DNA of 64,000 nucleotides from positions 372,001 to 436,000 of the forward strand of contig JAACJP010000038.1 in NCBI GenBank assembly GCA_013368375.1. The letters are read 5' to 3'. Origin of the DNA: Tricholomella constricta. Its lineage: Eukaryota; Basidiomycota; Agaricomycetes; Agaricales; Lyophyllaceae. The notes below the pieces were generated by a model. That model made no database searches. It saw only the letters and a program-made list of their open reading frames with translations, and was not told where the DNA came from. This document shows, piece after piece, positions 21,501-32,259 of the stretch (positions are counted from its first letter, which is position 1; each line of letters starts with the position of its first letter). The position numbers and the translations under genes were made by a program.

Positions 21501-22090
21501 ACTAAAGGAACCCAGGTTTCAATCGGAGCTGGAGGAGCACTGGCTTCAGCGCGCAGCAGTACCACCTCGCATCGTGGAAGGAGTAGCGCAGCCTTGTGCA
21601 CTGACGTGCAAGGTGTCAGGGCTGTGGCGGCGGTGGTGGAGCAAGAACGAGAGCGAGAGCAAGGGGACAAGGGCAGGGGCACAGGATTTTAGGACGGGCG
21701 GGGGGCGGATGGGGTGAGCATGCGGGAGCGGGATGTGGACCGGAAGATGAGGTGGCTGAGCTTGCAACGGCGACTGGGATAGGTAGGAATGGGAAACGCA
21801 TGACGGTGGCTGCCTTGGGGGGGAGCTTGGGCATGGGCATGGGCATGGGCAGGAGCAGCGGCGGTCATTGCGGCTTTTGGGTACGTTCCTGCTGGAGGAG
21901 CGCACAGCTCCGGAATGCGACGAAGAGCGAGGGGCGGCCTGCGAGCGGGAACACGCCGAGTCCCAGTCCCAGTGGGGTATCGTCGTCGGGTGCGGCCACC
22001 AAGGTCTGGAAGCTGATGAAGCGGATTGGCACAGGCGTGCGCTGAGGGACATGTATGTGTATCAGGACGGGGAAGCGCTGCCTGTCGCTG
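21501..22090. other. G-rich, low-complexity stretch; no gene supported
   Basis: Contains GGGCATGGGCATGGGCAT runs (about 21831-21856) and Glu/Arg- or Pro/Cys-rich frames on both strands that reflect composition. A minus frame of 168 aa (21546-22052) is Ser/Pro/Cys biased and not supported. Confidence 0.4.
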
Positions 22091-22930
22091 CGCTTTCTAA
22101 ATAATACTCTTCACCTGCGCTGTGGTCTTGGGATGAGGCAATGGCACCCAGGATACCGCAGAGTGGGCAGTCACAGGCTGGTTTGGCTCTGGGCCATCGG
22201 CGCTGTGCCTGGATTGGGGAAGATCGTGCGCAAGAAGGCCTCGGTTGTCCTTACCAACACCCCATCCAAGCGCCCCTTCCTCCGACTTTTCGTAGGGCAT
22301 TTGATTCATTGCAACATTCGTCCGCACTTCTTCATAGTAAGTCGTAAGTTCTCAGCATCAATGACCCTGAAATCATCGAGAATAACGATTGTAATTTCTA
22401 ACAGCAGGGTTGATACGTAGGATATATACACCGAAGGCCAAAGGAAATTCGCGTCAACACCAATATTGTCCTATCTATCCCGCTCATTAGCCCAGATCAA
22501 TCAGCCACTTGTTCAGTACCGGCAGCCTTTAGATTCGCCCCCCATGAAAATCCGGCCATCAAATATAGCACCACCCAATTTCGGCCGGGCTCGCCTTATT
22601 GGGAATCTTACATCTCCCAGTCCTCCTGTCGATGACTGGTCCGAAGCCGTAGTTTGGTCGAAACGCGCAGGCCACCTCTGATAACGGGTAGGGTTTATCT
22701 CGAGTACACCTACGACGAATCATCAACGTAAGTTTGTGTTTCTGGAACGAAAAAAGGATGATTCTTACTCGGCATAGTTATTACGCCCAGCTAGGATTTC
22801 ATATTCGTCCATGCCGGGTACGGATCGTCCATACACGTCGGTCGTCACGGGATGAGCGGAGGTGAATGGAATTGAGGGAAGGACGATGGCCAGCATGGCG
22901 CGGGTGGTATAAATCAATCGTGAAGGTGAC
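22091..22930 (+). pseudogene. Unrecognised gene remnant
   Basis: A plus-strand reading EIRVNTNIVLSIPLISPDQS continues to RPGSPYWESYISQSS and after a stop VYLEYTYDESST (about 22447-22735). The amino-acid pattern is protein-like and not compositional. Several possible introns (GTAAGTTTGTG near 22730). I cannot place the family. Confidence 0.35.
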
Positions 22931-24060
22931 ATGCTGAGGTTTCTTTTTTTTGGACGGAAGGGTTTGTGTCGATTAACGGTGATTTGTTTTTAGGCGGGGG
23001 TGAGGAGACCAGCTCTTGTTCCCGACTGAGTGCCCCTTCCCTGCCCAGGTCCAACACATGACCAAGTACCACGACCCGCTCATCCTCGCCGAACTTGAAC
23101 GACGTCGCCTCTGCAGGCTTTTATCGGGTTCGGGCAACCGCAAAACCACCTTGACACATTCCAGCATCTCCTCCCTGCTCTTCGAAAATGCTCCAACGAT
23201 GCCAAAGCTAAAACTGATCGAGCGAGCTGGGCCCGCATGCACAGTGACGAGGGGCATGGTGGGAGCGAAGGGCCGTATTATTCTCCCCAGCACTAGTAGT
23301 CTTCTTCTCACCGGCATCACCACCTCCGGAAGACAACCTCCTCGCGCAAGGAATCAAACAGCACTTCGCTCAATGAGCTCAAGCTCGTGCTCTCCAGCAG
23401 CCGGTACTAGCCGTCGAGGGAGCGACAACTAGACAAGCCTACGGTTGAGCTGGCGTCGCTGCCGTTGTCCCGCACCACAACCGCAATGCACTTCCGTTGA
23501 CCTGAATCCGGAGCGATGCCAATATGCCGACGCCCACTATGAGCTGGAGTAGGCGGACCAGGGCCGGGCGTGGATAGGGACGCTGAAAGGGATGCGGACA
23601 TGGATTGGGAGCGGAAGCGGGAGCGGGGCGTTGGTGACGCTCAAGCGGCGGCAACGGAGCAGCAAGGCAGAGAGAAAGAGGGCAGCCGCGCGCCCTCCCC
23701 GATGATTTCTTCAATCCAGACCCACTCAAGGCCTTCCTGCCCAAGCGCATCCCAACAGCCACTAAACGATCCCGGCCGTCTCCCTCCGTGGCCTCGTCCA
23801 TGCTTCAGGTGCATCTGCATCCTGACGATTCCATGGTCAGTCCAACTCTGCCGGCACCGCCGCCGCCGCCGCCGCAGCAGCCCCCGAGAAGCGCACAGAG
23901 GCCGTCTCCCCTTGGGGGGAGCAGGTCCATGCTGACTAGCCCCACCTGTTCGCACTTCACGCGCGTGCCGGTGCCGGTGTACGCAAGTCGTGCTGCATAC
24001 TGATGCTCATTGGTGCGCAAGGTCCTGCCTATCCGACCCAACACCAGTTCATAATTTCAC
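22931..24060. other. No recognisable gene; mixed exon scraps
   Basis: A plus-strand stretch KYHDPLILAELERRRLCRLL (about 23055-23115) and a GAC/GCC-rich region with GCCGCCGCC repeats near 23855-23880. No domain I can name and no RNA gene. Confidence 0.3.
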
Positions 24061-25462
24061 GTCTCCTAGATTATGATAATTTTCATCTACTCACAAACGG
24101 CCCTCAACCGAGGAGACCATACAGACCACTCATCATGAGTCCGACCGCCCGTCGAAAACACCGAATTTTTGAACAGCTTTCGCTCATCTCCACCCCAACA
24201 GTACCATCAGCGAGGCCGTGTGTGTCTCGCGAGAAAGTAGGTGCCTCTTCGTTCAATTCCTCCCCGTAATCCCATGAAGACATCTTTTGGCAGGCCATTT
24301 ATTTTCGCCTTGATTCCCTACCCTTCCACTTCCCTCTGATTCTCCCGATCATCGTTCTCTTGCCTCTTTTACTGACAGCGGGTGCTGCAACAGGGTAATT
24401 TGAGATGGTAAGGGAGGGCGGGGAGGACATACAACGGCAGTACTACAATCTCGCGGACGTGTAACACAGGATGGGACGGACAGAGGCACTGATGAGTGAT
24501 GGGGGAAAGGCGGGGCGGGGCTGGGCGAGCAGGTTCGGGCGGGATTTTACCGCTCGATCGGTGAGTCCTTCTGCCAATCCCTATTATTACTTTGCCCATG
24601 AGCAACTCGTATGCAGTGTATCAAATTGTCCGTGATACCACTTAAATTACGCGTTACTGGGCGCTCCCGCGAGAATATAATAAGGGCGTCGTCGAGGCAA
24701 CCAAGCGCCAGCTGCAGGGACCTGTGGACTCGCTGTCATTGCCCTCAAGCATCCATACCGCTCCCATAATTGATGCGCGTGTGACTGCCCCACGTCCCGT
24801 TGACGGTCTGTGCTGGCTGTGAGTTCCTTTCATCAGGTGCTCTCCGTCTTTTGTGCTCATGTGTGCATTCCAGGATCTGCCTCGGGTGACGACGGAGGGC
24901 AATCACAAGGCGCTTATTCAGGATGTTTTGGAGATACGTGGGACGGTGGATTTCTCGAAAGTGTAGTGCTCTAGGTAACATCGAGGTCATGCAGATCTTG
25001 CAGTCAACATAGGGGCTGGAAGCTGTGAGGTCCCCCGGCGTGTGTTATCATTTCTTGCCGTTCCTGTTTGGGACGGCGCAGCTAATGTTATATTTCATTC
25101 AAAAATTGCTTGGGCTTTTGCATGTGACGCCCTTTCAGGATACAAGTACGTATACATCAGGCCTAAGGCTATCCACGACGCGGATGTCGAGGACGAGTAT
25201 TCCAAGCGCTATATGTACTTTGCCTGTCATACATACACATATAATACTGCTCTTCGCTGTCTTCGTCTGCGTCTGTCACTCACATCGCTACTCACTACTC
25301 ACTGTCATACTATGTCACCTATGTGCCTGGCACTGCTCGAATTATACATATGTTCTTGACCAAGATTTTCCTCGCAGTGTACTTCACGTGCAAAAGACCT
25401 CCCAGCACATCCCCCTCAGCCCACTATATTTCGCGTCTCCACAGCTAACCCATATGTACAGC
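24061..25462. other. Unrecognised intron-bearing remnants
   Basis: Two protein-like plus-strand readings stand out: YWALPREYNKGVVEATKRQL (about 24655-24715, followed by a GTGAGTTCC donor near 24818) and GAANVIFHSKIAWAFACDAL then SGYKYVYIRPKAIHDADVED (about 25080-25200). Neither matches a family I recognise. The rest is short frames and CT-rich stretches. Confidence 0.35.
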
Positions 25463-25541
25463 CTTGAGAAAGTTGCTTCACCTTCATGCAGATTGACAAA
25501 GGCCTCGCAGAGATCGGGTGCTGCTATTGCAGTGGAGCGGC
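25463..25541 (+). repeat. Segment S, partial, locus 2
   Basis: GCCTTGAGAAAGTTGCTTCA onward matches 5475-5555, forward orientation. The left two-thirds of segment S and its left flank are absent here. Confidence 0.75.
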
Positions 25542-25660
25542 TGAGCCCGAAGTCCCGAGCCTGTGCCCAAAGCCCGAAGCTTTAAAAAGCCCGAAGCCCC
25601 GATCACGTGCTCAAAGCCCGAAGCCCCGCACAAGCCCGTGCCCGAAGCCCCTTGTGCCCT
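25542..25660 (+). repeat. AGCCCGAAGCCC-type minisatellite, locus 2
   Basis: Short version of the 5555 array, with the same flanking order (segment S before it, hairpin minisatellite after it). Confidence 0.85.
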
Positions 25661-25699
25661 GAGCCCATGCTTTGTGAATGCGATCCTAGGTCAGTTTGC

Positions 25700-25910
25700 T
25701 TGCAGGCATGGCACACCCTCACTGAGGGTGCACGTTGTTCCATCTACCATCCTCTGCACGTTTGGGAACATGTTCAAATTGCAGGCATGGGCGCACTCTC
25801 ACTGAGGGTGCCATGTACACATGTTACAAATAAAATGCAAATTGCAGGCATGGGCGCACCCTCACTGAGGGTGCCATGCACATCATTCCCTCTACCATTT
25901 TACTGAACCC
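25700..25910 (+). repeat. Hairpin minisatellite, locus 2
   Basis: Hairpin copies at about 25713, 25792 and 25855 lead up to the one at 25917 that begins the first macrosatellite unit. Spacing is 60-80 bp with the same filler words as locus 1 (CATCTACCATCCTC, GGGAACATGTTCAAATTGC). Confidence 0.9.
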
Positions 25911-27582
25911 ATAGGCGCACCCTCACTGAGGGTGCCGTGCATACATGTTCAAACAAATGCAAATCAAACCAAATGCCAGGGAGGCAATGTAAAATCTGAC
26001 GTGTGGTCTATTTGTTCAATAGACTAGCCAGTATTCTGAGTGAGTATGATAGATCCAACTAGCGGCAGTATAATAGATCGGACTAGCTACGTACGGAAGT
26101 TTGCTTGCAGCGAGATGCAAGTCAAATCAAACACACTGCACACGATTGTTCTCGACAATGCAAATCCAATGCCAGCGAGGCGACGTAGAGTCTGATGCGC
26201 AACACGGGCAATTTGCGTGAACGCCAGTATTCTCAGCAGGTATAATAAATTACGTACCACTAGCGGGACATTTTTATGATGTTCCTGACGACGCAAATCC
26301 AACGCCAGTGAGGCAAAGTCAAATCAATCAAACACAAATCCAATGCTAACGAGACAATGTAGAATCTGACCGGCAGTCTGCTTTGCGTACAAGCTAGTAT
26401 TCTCAGCAAGGACAATAAATTATGTACGACTAGTGGCACATTTCGATGAGATGTCGTTTGAGTGATATGTTCTAGCGAGAGCGAGGGAGGGTGTAAGAAT
26501 ATCTTTAGGCATACGCAACAACGACTTTCACTGCAATTGACGTAGCCGATGAGCGACAGGTCAAGGAGGTGCATACTTCTTTTGTTGTGATTCCAATGGA
26601 CGGTTAGTTCGCTTGCGGGCCTCGGTGGACATTGTTGGGTGCACGTGCGCTGATCGCAATGATGCACACCAGCTACGTATGACTAGCGGCATGCTTTGAT
26701 GAGACATTTTGGGGAGACATCTGAGTGATATGTTCTAGCAACGCAATAACTGACGAGTGACGGGTGAAAGCCATTGAAGTCGAGCTCTGTGGTGCGTACT
26801 TGATTTGTTGTGATCCTGACGGTAAGTTTGCTTGCGTGGACATTGTTGTGCATGCATGTGCTGACCGCAACGGTTGGCATTCCTTTGAAGCTCAAGAGAA
26901 AAATCGTACGGCTACGTATGCTGTTGGGGATTGTCGGTCACTGATAGACCTTTCGAACCGTCTGGCTGATGCTTTCAGGAACATGACCTGTGACTGAACG
27001 TGGTGCATGGGAGGCGACTGGCATACGTGACAAATGGCGTACCCAGCGAGTGGCGTACCCGGCGACCGGTTAGAGGTTTGGGTTAGAGCTTCGGGTGCCT
27101 CGGTTAGAGTTTTGGGTTGGGAACGTTTCTGCTCGTGTTTCGGTTAAGGTTCGGAAACATGTTCTGCTCTGGAGCGAGATGCAAGTCAGATATCAAACGC
27201 ACTGCACACGATCAATCCCGACAATGCAAATCCAACACCAGCGAGGCAACGTAGAATCTGACGGGCAATTTGCGTTAACGTATTCTGAGCAAGTCCAATT
27301 AATTACGTACAACTTATTATGCCAGCAAGGCAACGTAAAATCTGATGTGCAACGCGGGCAGTTTGTGTGAGTGCTAGTGTTCTCAGCAAGTACAATAAAT
27401 TGTGTACGACTAGTTGCACATTTCTATGAGACATTGTTTGAGTCTAGCGACACGTTTGAGTGAGCCTTGGCCATATACAACAACAACTCTCACTGCAATC
27501 GACGTAGCCAATGAGCGACAGGTCAAGGAGGTGTGTACTCCTTTTGTTGTGATCCCGATGGACGGTTGGTTTTCTTGCGGGC
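25911..27582 (+). repeat. Macrosatellite unit 1 (1672 bp)
   Basis: First of the tandem units with exact 1672-bp period. Begins with the hairpin (25917-25935), contains several degenerate copies of TATTCTCAGCAAG...ACAATAAATTACGTAC (for example 26228, 26400, 27282, 27379), a telomere-like tract (27066-27150) and a 77-aa open frame at 26764-26997. The frame is identical in all units, which is uninformative because the DNA itself is identical. No known protein domain. Confidence 0.95.
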
Positions 27583-29254
27583 ATAGGCGCACCCTCACTG
27601 AGGGTGCCGTGCATACATGTTCAAACAAATGCAAATCAAACCAAATGCCAGGGAGGCAATGTAAAATCTGACGTGTGGTCTATTTGTTCAATAGACTAGC
27701 CAGTATTCTGAGTGAGTATGATAGATCCAACTAGCGGCAGTATAATAGATCGGACTAGCTACGTACGGAAGTTTGCTTGCAGCGAGATGCAAGTCAAATC
27801 AAACACACTGCACACGATTGTTCTCGACAATGCAAATCCAATGCCAGCGAGGCGACGTAGAGTCTGATGCGCAACACGGGCAATTTGCGTGAACACCAGT
27901 ATTCTCAGCAGGTATAATAAATTACGTACCACTAGCGGGACATTTTTATGATGTTCCTGACGACGCAAATCCAACGCCAGTGAGGCAAAGTCAAATCAAT
28001 CAAACACAAATCCAATGCTAACGAGACAATGTAGAATCTGACCGGCAGTCTGCTTTGCGTACAAGCTAGTATTCTCAGCAAGGACAATAAATTATGTACG
28101 ACTAGTGGCACATTTCGATGAGATGTCGTTTGAGTGATATGTTCTAGCGAGAGCGAGGGAGGGTGTAGGAATATCTTTAGGCATACGCAACAACGACTTT
28201 CACTGCAATTGACGTAGCCGATGAGCGACAGGTCAAGGAGGTGCATACTTCTTTTGTTGTGATTCCAATGGACGGTTAATTCGCTTGCGGGCCTCGGTGG
28301 ACATTGTTGGGTGCACGTGCGCTGATCGCAATGATGCACACCAGCTACGTATGACTAGCGGCATGCTTTGATGAGACATTTTGGGGAGACATCTGAGTGA
28401 TATGTTCTAGCAACGCAATAACTGACGAGTGACGGGTGAAAGCCATTGAAGTCGAGCTCTGTGGTGCGTACTTGATTTGTTGTGATCCTGACGGTAAGTT
28501 TGCTTGCGTGGACATTGTTGTGCATGCATGTGCTGACCGCAACGGTTGGCATTCCTTTGAAGCTCAAGAGAAAAATCGTACGGCTACGTATGCTGTTGGG
28601 GATTGTCGGTCACTGATAGACCTTTCGAACCGTCTGGCTGATGCTTTCAGGAACATGACCTGCGACTGAACGTGGTGCATGGGAGGCGACTGGCATACGT
28701 GACAAATGGCGTACCCAGCGAGTGGCGTACCCGGCGACCGGTTAGAGGTTTGGGTTAGAGCTTCGGGTGCCTCGGTTAGAGTTTTGGGTTGGGAACGTTT
28801 CTGCTCGTGTTTCGGTTAAGGTTCGGAAACATGTTCTGCTCTGGAGCGAGATGCAAGTCAGATATCAAACGCACTGCACACGATCAATCCCGACAATGCA
28901 AATCCAACACCAGCGAGGCAACGTAGAATCTGACGGGCAATTTGCGTTAACGTATTCTGAGCAAGTCCAATTAATTACGTACAACTTATTATGCCAGCAA
29001 GGCAACGTAAAATCTGATGTGCAACGCGGGCAGTTTGTGTGAGTGCTAGTGTTCTCAGCAAGTACAATAAATTGTGTACGACTAGTTGCACATTTCTATG
29101 AGACATTGTTTGAGTCTAGCGACACGTTTGAGTGAGCCTTGGCCATATACAACAACAACTCTCACTGCAATCGACGTAGCCAATGAGCGACAGGTCAAGG
29201 AGGTGTGTACTCCTTTTGTTGTGATCCCGATGGACGGTTGGTTTTCTTGCGGGC
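27583..29254 (+). repeat. Macrosatellite unit 2 (1672 bp)
   Basis: Differs from unit 1 at only a few bases that I can find (for example GTAGG for GTAAG near 28168, CGGTTAATTC for CGGTTAGTTC near 28275, GAACACC for GAACGCC near 27890). Telomere-like tract at 28738-28822. Confidence 0.95.
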
Positions 29255-30926
29255 ATAGGCGCACCCTCACTGAGGGTGCCGTGCATACATGTTCAAACAA
29301 ATGCAAATCAAACCAAATGCCAGGGAGGCAATGTAAAATCTGACGTGTGGTCTATTTGTTCAATAGACTAGCCAGTATTCTGAGTGAGTATGATAGATCC
29401 AACTAGCGGCAGTATAATAGATCGGACTAGCTACGTACGGAAGTTTGCTTGCAGCGAGATGCAAGTCAAATCAAACACACTGCACACGATTGTTCTCGAC
29501 AATGCAAATCCAATGCCAGCGAGGCGACGTAGAGTCTGATGCGCAACACGGGCAATTTGCGTGAACACCAGTATTCTCAGCAGGTATAATAAATTACGTA
29601 CCACTAGCGGGACATTTTTATGATGTTCCTGACGACGCAAATCCAACGCCAGTGAGGCAAAGTCAAATCAATCAAACACAAATCCAATGCTAACGAGACA
29701 ATGTAGAATCTGACCGGCAGTCTGCTTTGCGTACAAGCTAGTATTCTCAGCAAGGACAATAAATTATGTACGACTAGTGGCACATTTCGATGAGATGTCG
29801 TTTGAGTGATATGTTCTAGCGAGAGCGAGGGAGGGTGTAGGAATATCTTTAGGCATACGCAACAACGACTTTCACTGCAATTGACGTAGCCGATGAGCGA
29901 CAGGTCAAGGAGGTGCATACTTCTTTTGTTGTGATTCCAATGGACGGTTAGTTCGCTTGCGGGCCTCGGTGGACATTGTTGGGTGCACGTGCGCTGATCG
30001 CAATGATGCACACCAGCTACGTATGACTAGCGGCATGCTTTGATGAGACATTTTGGGGAGACATCTGAGTGATATGTTCTAGCAACGCAATAACTGACGA
30101 GTGACGGGTGAAAGCCATTGAAGTCGAGCTCTGTGGTGCGTACTTGATTTGTTGTGATCCTGACGGTAAGTTTGCTTGCGTGGACATTGTTGTGCATGCA
30201 TGTGCTGACCGCAACGGTTGGCATTCCTTTGAAGCTCAAGAGAAAAATCGTACAGCTACGTATGCTGTTGGGGATTGTCGGTCACTGATAGACCTTTCGA
30301 ACCGTCTGGCTGATGCTTTCAGGAACATGACCTGCGACTGAACGTGGTGCATGGGAGGCGACTGGCATACGTGACAAATGGCGTACCCAGCGAGTGGCGT
30401 ACCCGGCGACCGGTTAGAGGTTTGGGTTAGAGCTTCGGGTGCCTCGGTTAGAGTTTTGGGTTGGGAACGTTTCTGCTCGTGTTTCGGTTAAGGTTCGGAA
30501 ACATGTTCTGCTCTGGAGCGAGATGCAAGTCAGATATCAAACGCACTGCACACGATCAATCCCGACAATGCAAATCCAACACCAGCGAGGCAACGTAGAA
30601 TCTGACGGGCAATTTGCGTTAACGTATTCTGAGCAAGTCCAATTAATTACGTACAACTTATTATGCCAGCAAGGCAACGTAAAATCTGATGTGCAACGCG
30701 GGCAGTTTGTGTGAGTGCTAGTGTTCTCAGCAAGTACAATAAATTGTGTACGACTAGTTGCACATTTCTATGAGACATTGTTTGAGTCTAGCGACACGTT
30801 TGAGTGAGCCTTGGCCATATACAACAACAACTCTCACTGCAATCGACGTAGCCAATGAGCGACAGGTCAAGGAGGTGTGTACTCCTTTTGTTGTGATCCC
30901 GATGGACGGTTGGTTTTCTTGCGGGC
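29255..30926 (+). repeat. Macrosatellite unit 3 (1672 bp)
   Basis: Nearly identical to unit 2; GTACAGC replaces GTACGGC near 30252. Telomere-like tract at 30410-30494. Confidence 0.95.
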
Positions 30927-31209
30927 ATAGGCGCACCCTCACTGAGGGTGCCGTGCATACATGTTCAAACAAATGCAAATCAAACCAAATGCCAGGGAGG
31001 CAATGTAAAATCTGACGTGTGGTCTATTTGTTCAATAGACTAGCCAGTATTCTGAGTGAGTATGATAGATCCAACTAGCGGCAGTATAATAGATCGGACT
31101 AGCTACGTACGGAAGTTTGCTTGCAGCGAGATGCAAGTCAAATCAAACACACTGCACACGATTGTTCTCGACAATGCAAATCCAATGCCAGCGAGGCGAC
31201 GTAGAGTCT
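30927..31209 (+). repeat. Macrosatellite unit 4, truncated by A4
   Basis: Only the first 283 bp of a unit. It stops at ...GTAGAGTCT, where complete units continue GATGCGCAAC, and module A4 begins. Confidence 0.95.
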
Positions 31210-31811
31210 AGTCATTGGCGGGGTGGATAACGACCCGTTATCCATTCAGATTTTGGACCCGATTTTTCTCAAGATTGAAACAAGCAATTGGGGTCAAACC
31301 AACAGTAAAATATACACTTTTACATCTCCTCTAGCTCGCGCACTAATCCGTTTGACGAGATATGTATTCTTGGGGGTGCTATGGACCACCGAAAAGTGGG
31401 GCAAAAGCGTGGGAAAGTGCACTATTGCGTGTATTCAACGCTTCCACATCCGAGATCTTGGTATTGGGAAATGTTTGTATATACATTCGATGGCGCGCGC
31501 ACTTTTTTTTACGAAAATCGGTGAAGAATTGAGTGAGCTATGGACAATTTTGTGTAGCGGGTTCGGGCGGGTGGCTGATGTGGCTGTGCTAAATATCCGC
31601 TCGGGCGGTTTTCAATTTCTAAAATATTTACTACAGCTGCGCCACCCACAAAAATTTGTGCGCGGGCTGCGGAATTTGGATCGTCCCTCATCCTGAATTT
31701 CCTGGAGGCGGCGCGGCTAAACTGTTGAAACGCGTCAGGGATCTTTGTGGCCTGGCGCGAGGCGCGGGAAGCACGCTTCGGCAATTGCCGGCCACCGCTC
31801 CAACCATTCTG
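31210..31811. mobile_element. Module A4
   Basis: Hairpin TGGATAACG 31224-31232, loop ACC, CGTTATCCA 31236-31244. Same subfamily as A1 (ACC loop, CACCCACAAAAATTTGTGCG near 31646). The right-end stem has decayed (GGCGCGGGAAGCACGC), but CGGCAATTGCCG is kept. Plus frame open to 31696. Confidence 0.85.
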
Positions 31812-32259
31812 CACCCTGTCCCCATTATTTCGACCACCCAATCCTTTACTTGTCGTCGTATTACCGTCCCCTTGTCGTCCAATTCTGTTCTGGTGGAACA
31901 TCTTCTATCAGCTTGTAGCATCATCTTTTGGCTACTAGTATGCGTCGTTGGGGCTTTGAGCTCCGGTAAGCAGCACAACTTAGAACTGAGATATAGAGCT
32001 CACAGATCCGCCGCCACCAGGTCCTCGAACGCACGGCTCATCGCATACAGGTGCACGCGTGTGGTAGGTAGATGATGGGAGTGAGAGAGGGAACGATATC
32101 GACACAAGCAGGTATGTGAGCATCTCCGGCGGCGCGTACACATGACTGACTGCATTCTATCCCACAGAACTAAGCAAAAGGCACGACTGAGACGCGTAGA
32201 AAGCATGTAGATATGTCCAGGCGACATGTCATCTCGGGGACTCGTGGGGCGGGGCTGTG
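31812..32259. other. No recognisable gene; unique right flank of A4
   Basis: CT-rich stretch, then a minus-strand open frame at 32000-32227 of no known family. Partly similar to 32400-32520 (CATCTCCxGCGGCGCxxACxxATG), suggesting a local duplication. Confidence 0.4.

Noticed and set aside
26764..26997. 77-aa frame identical in every macrosatellite unit
   Set aside because: The DNA of the units is itself nearly identical, so conservation of the frame carries no evidence. No start context, intron or domain supports it.
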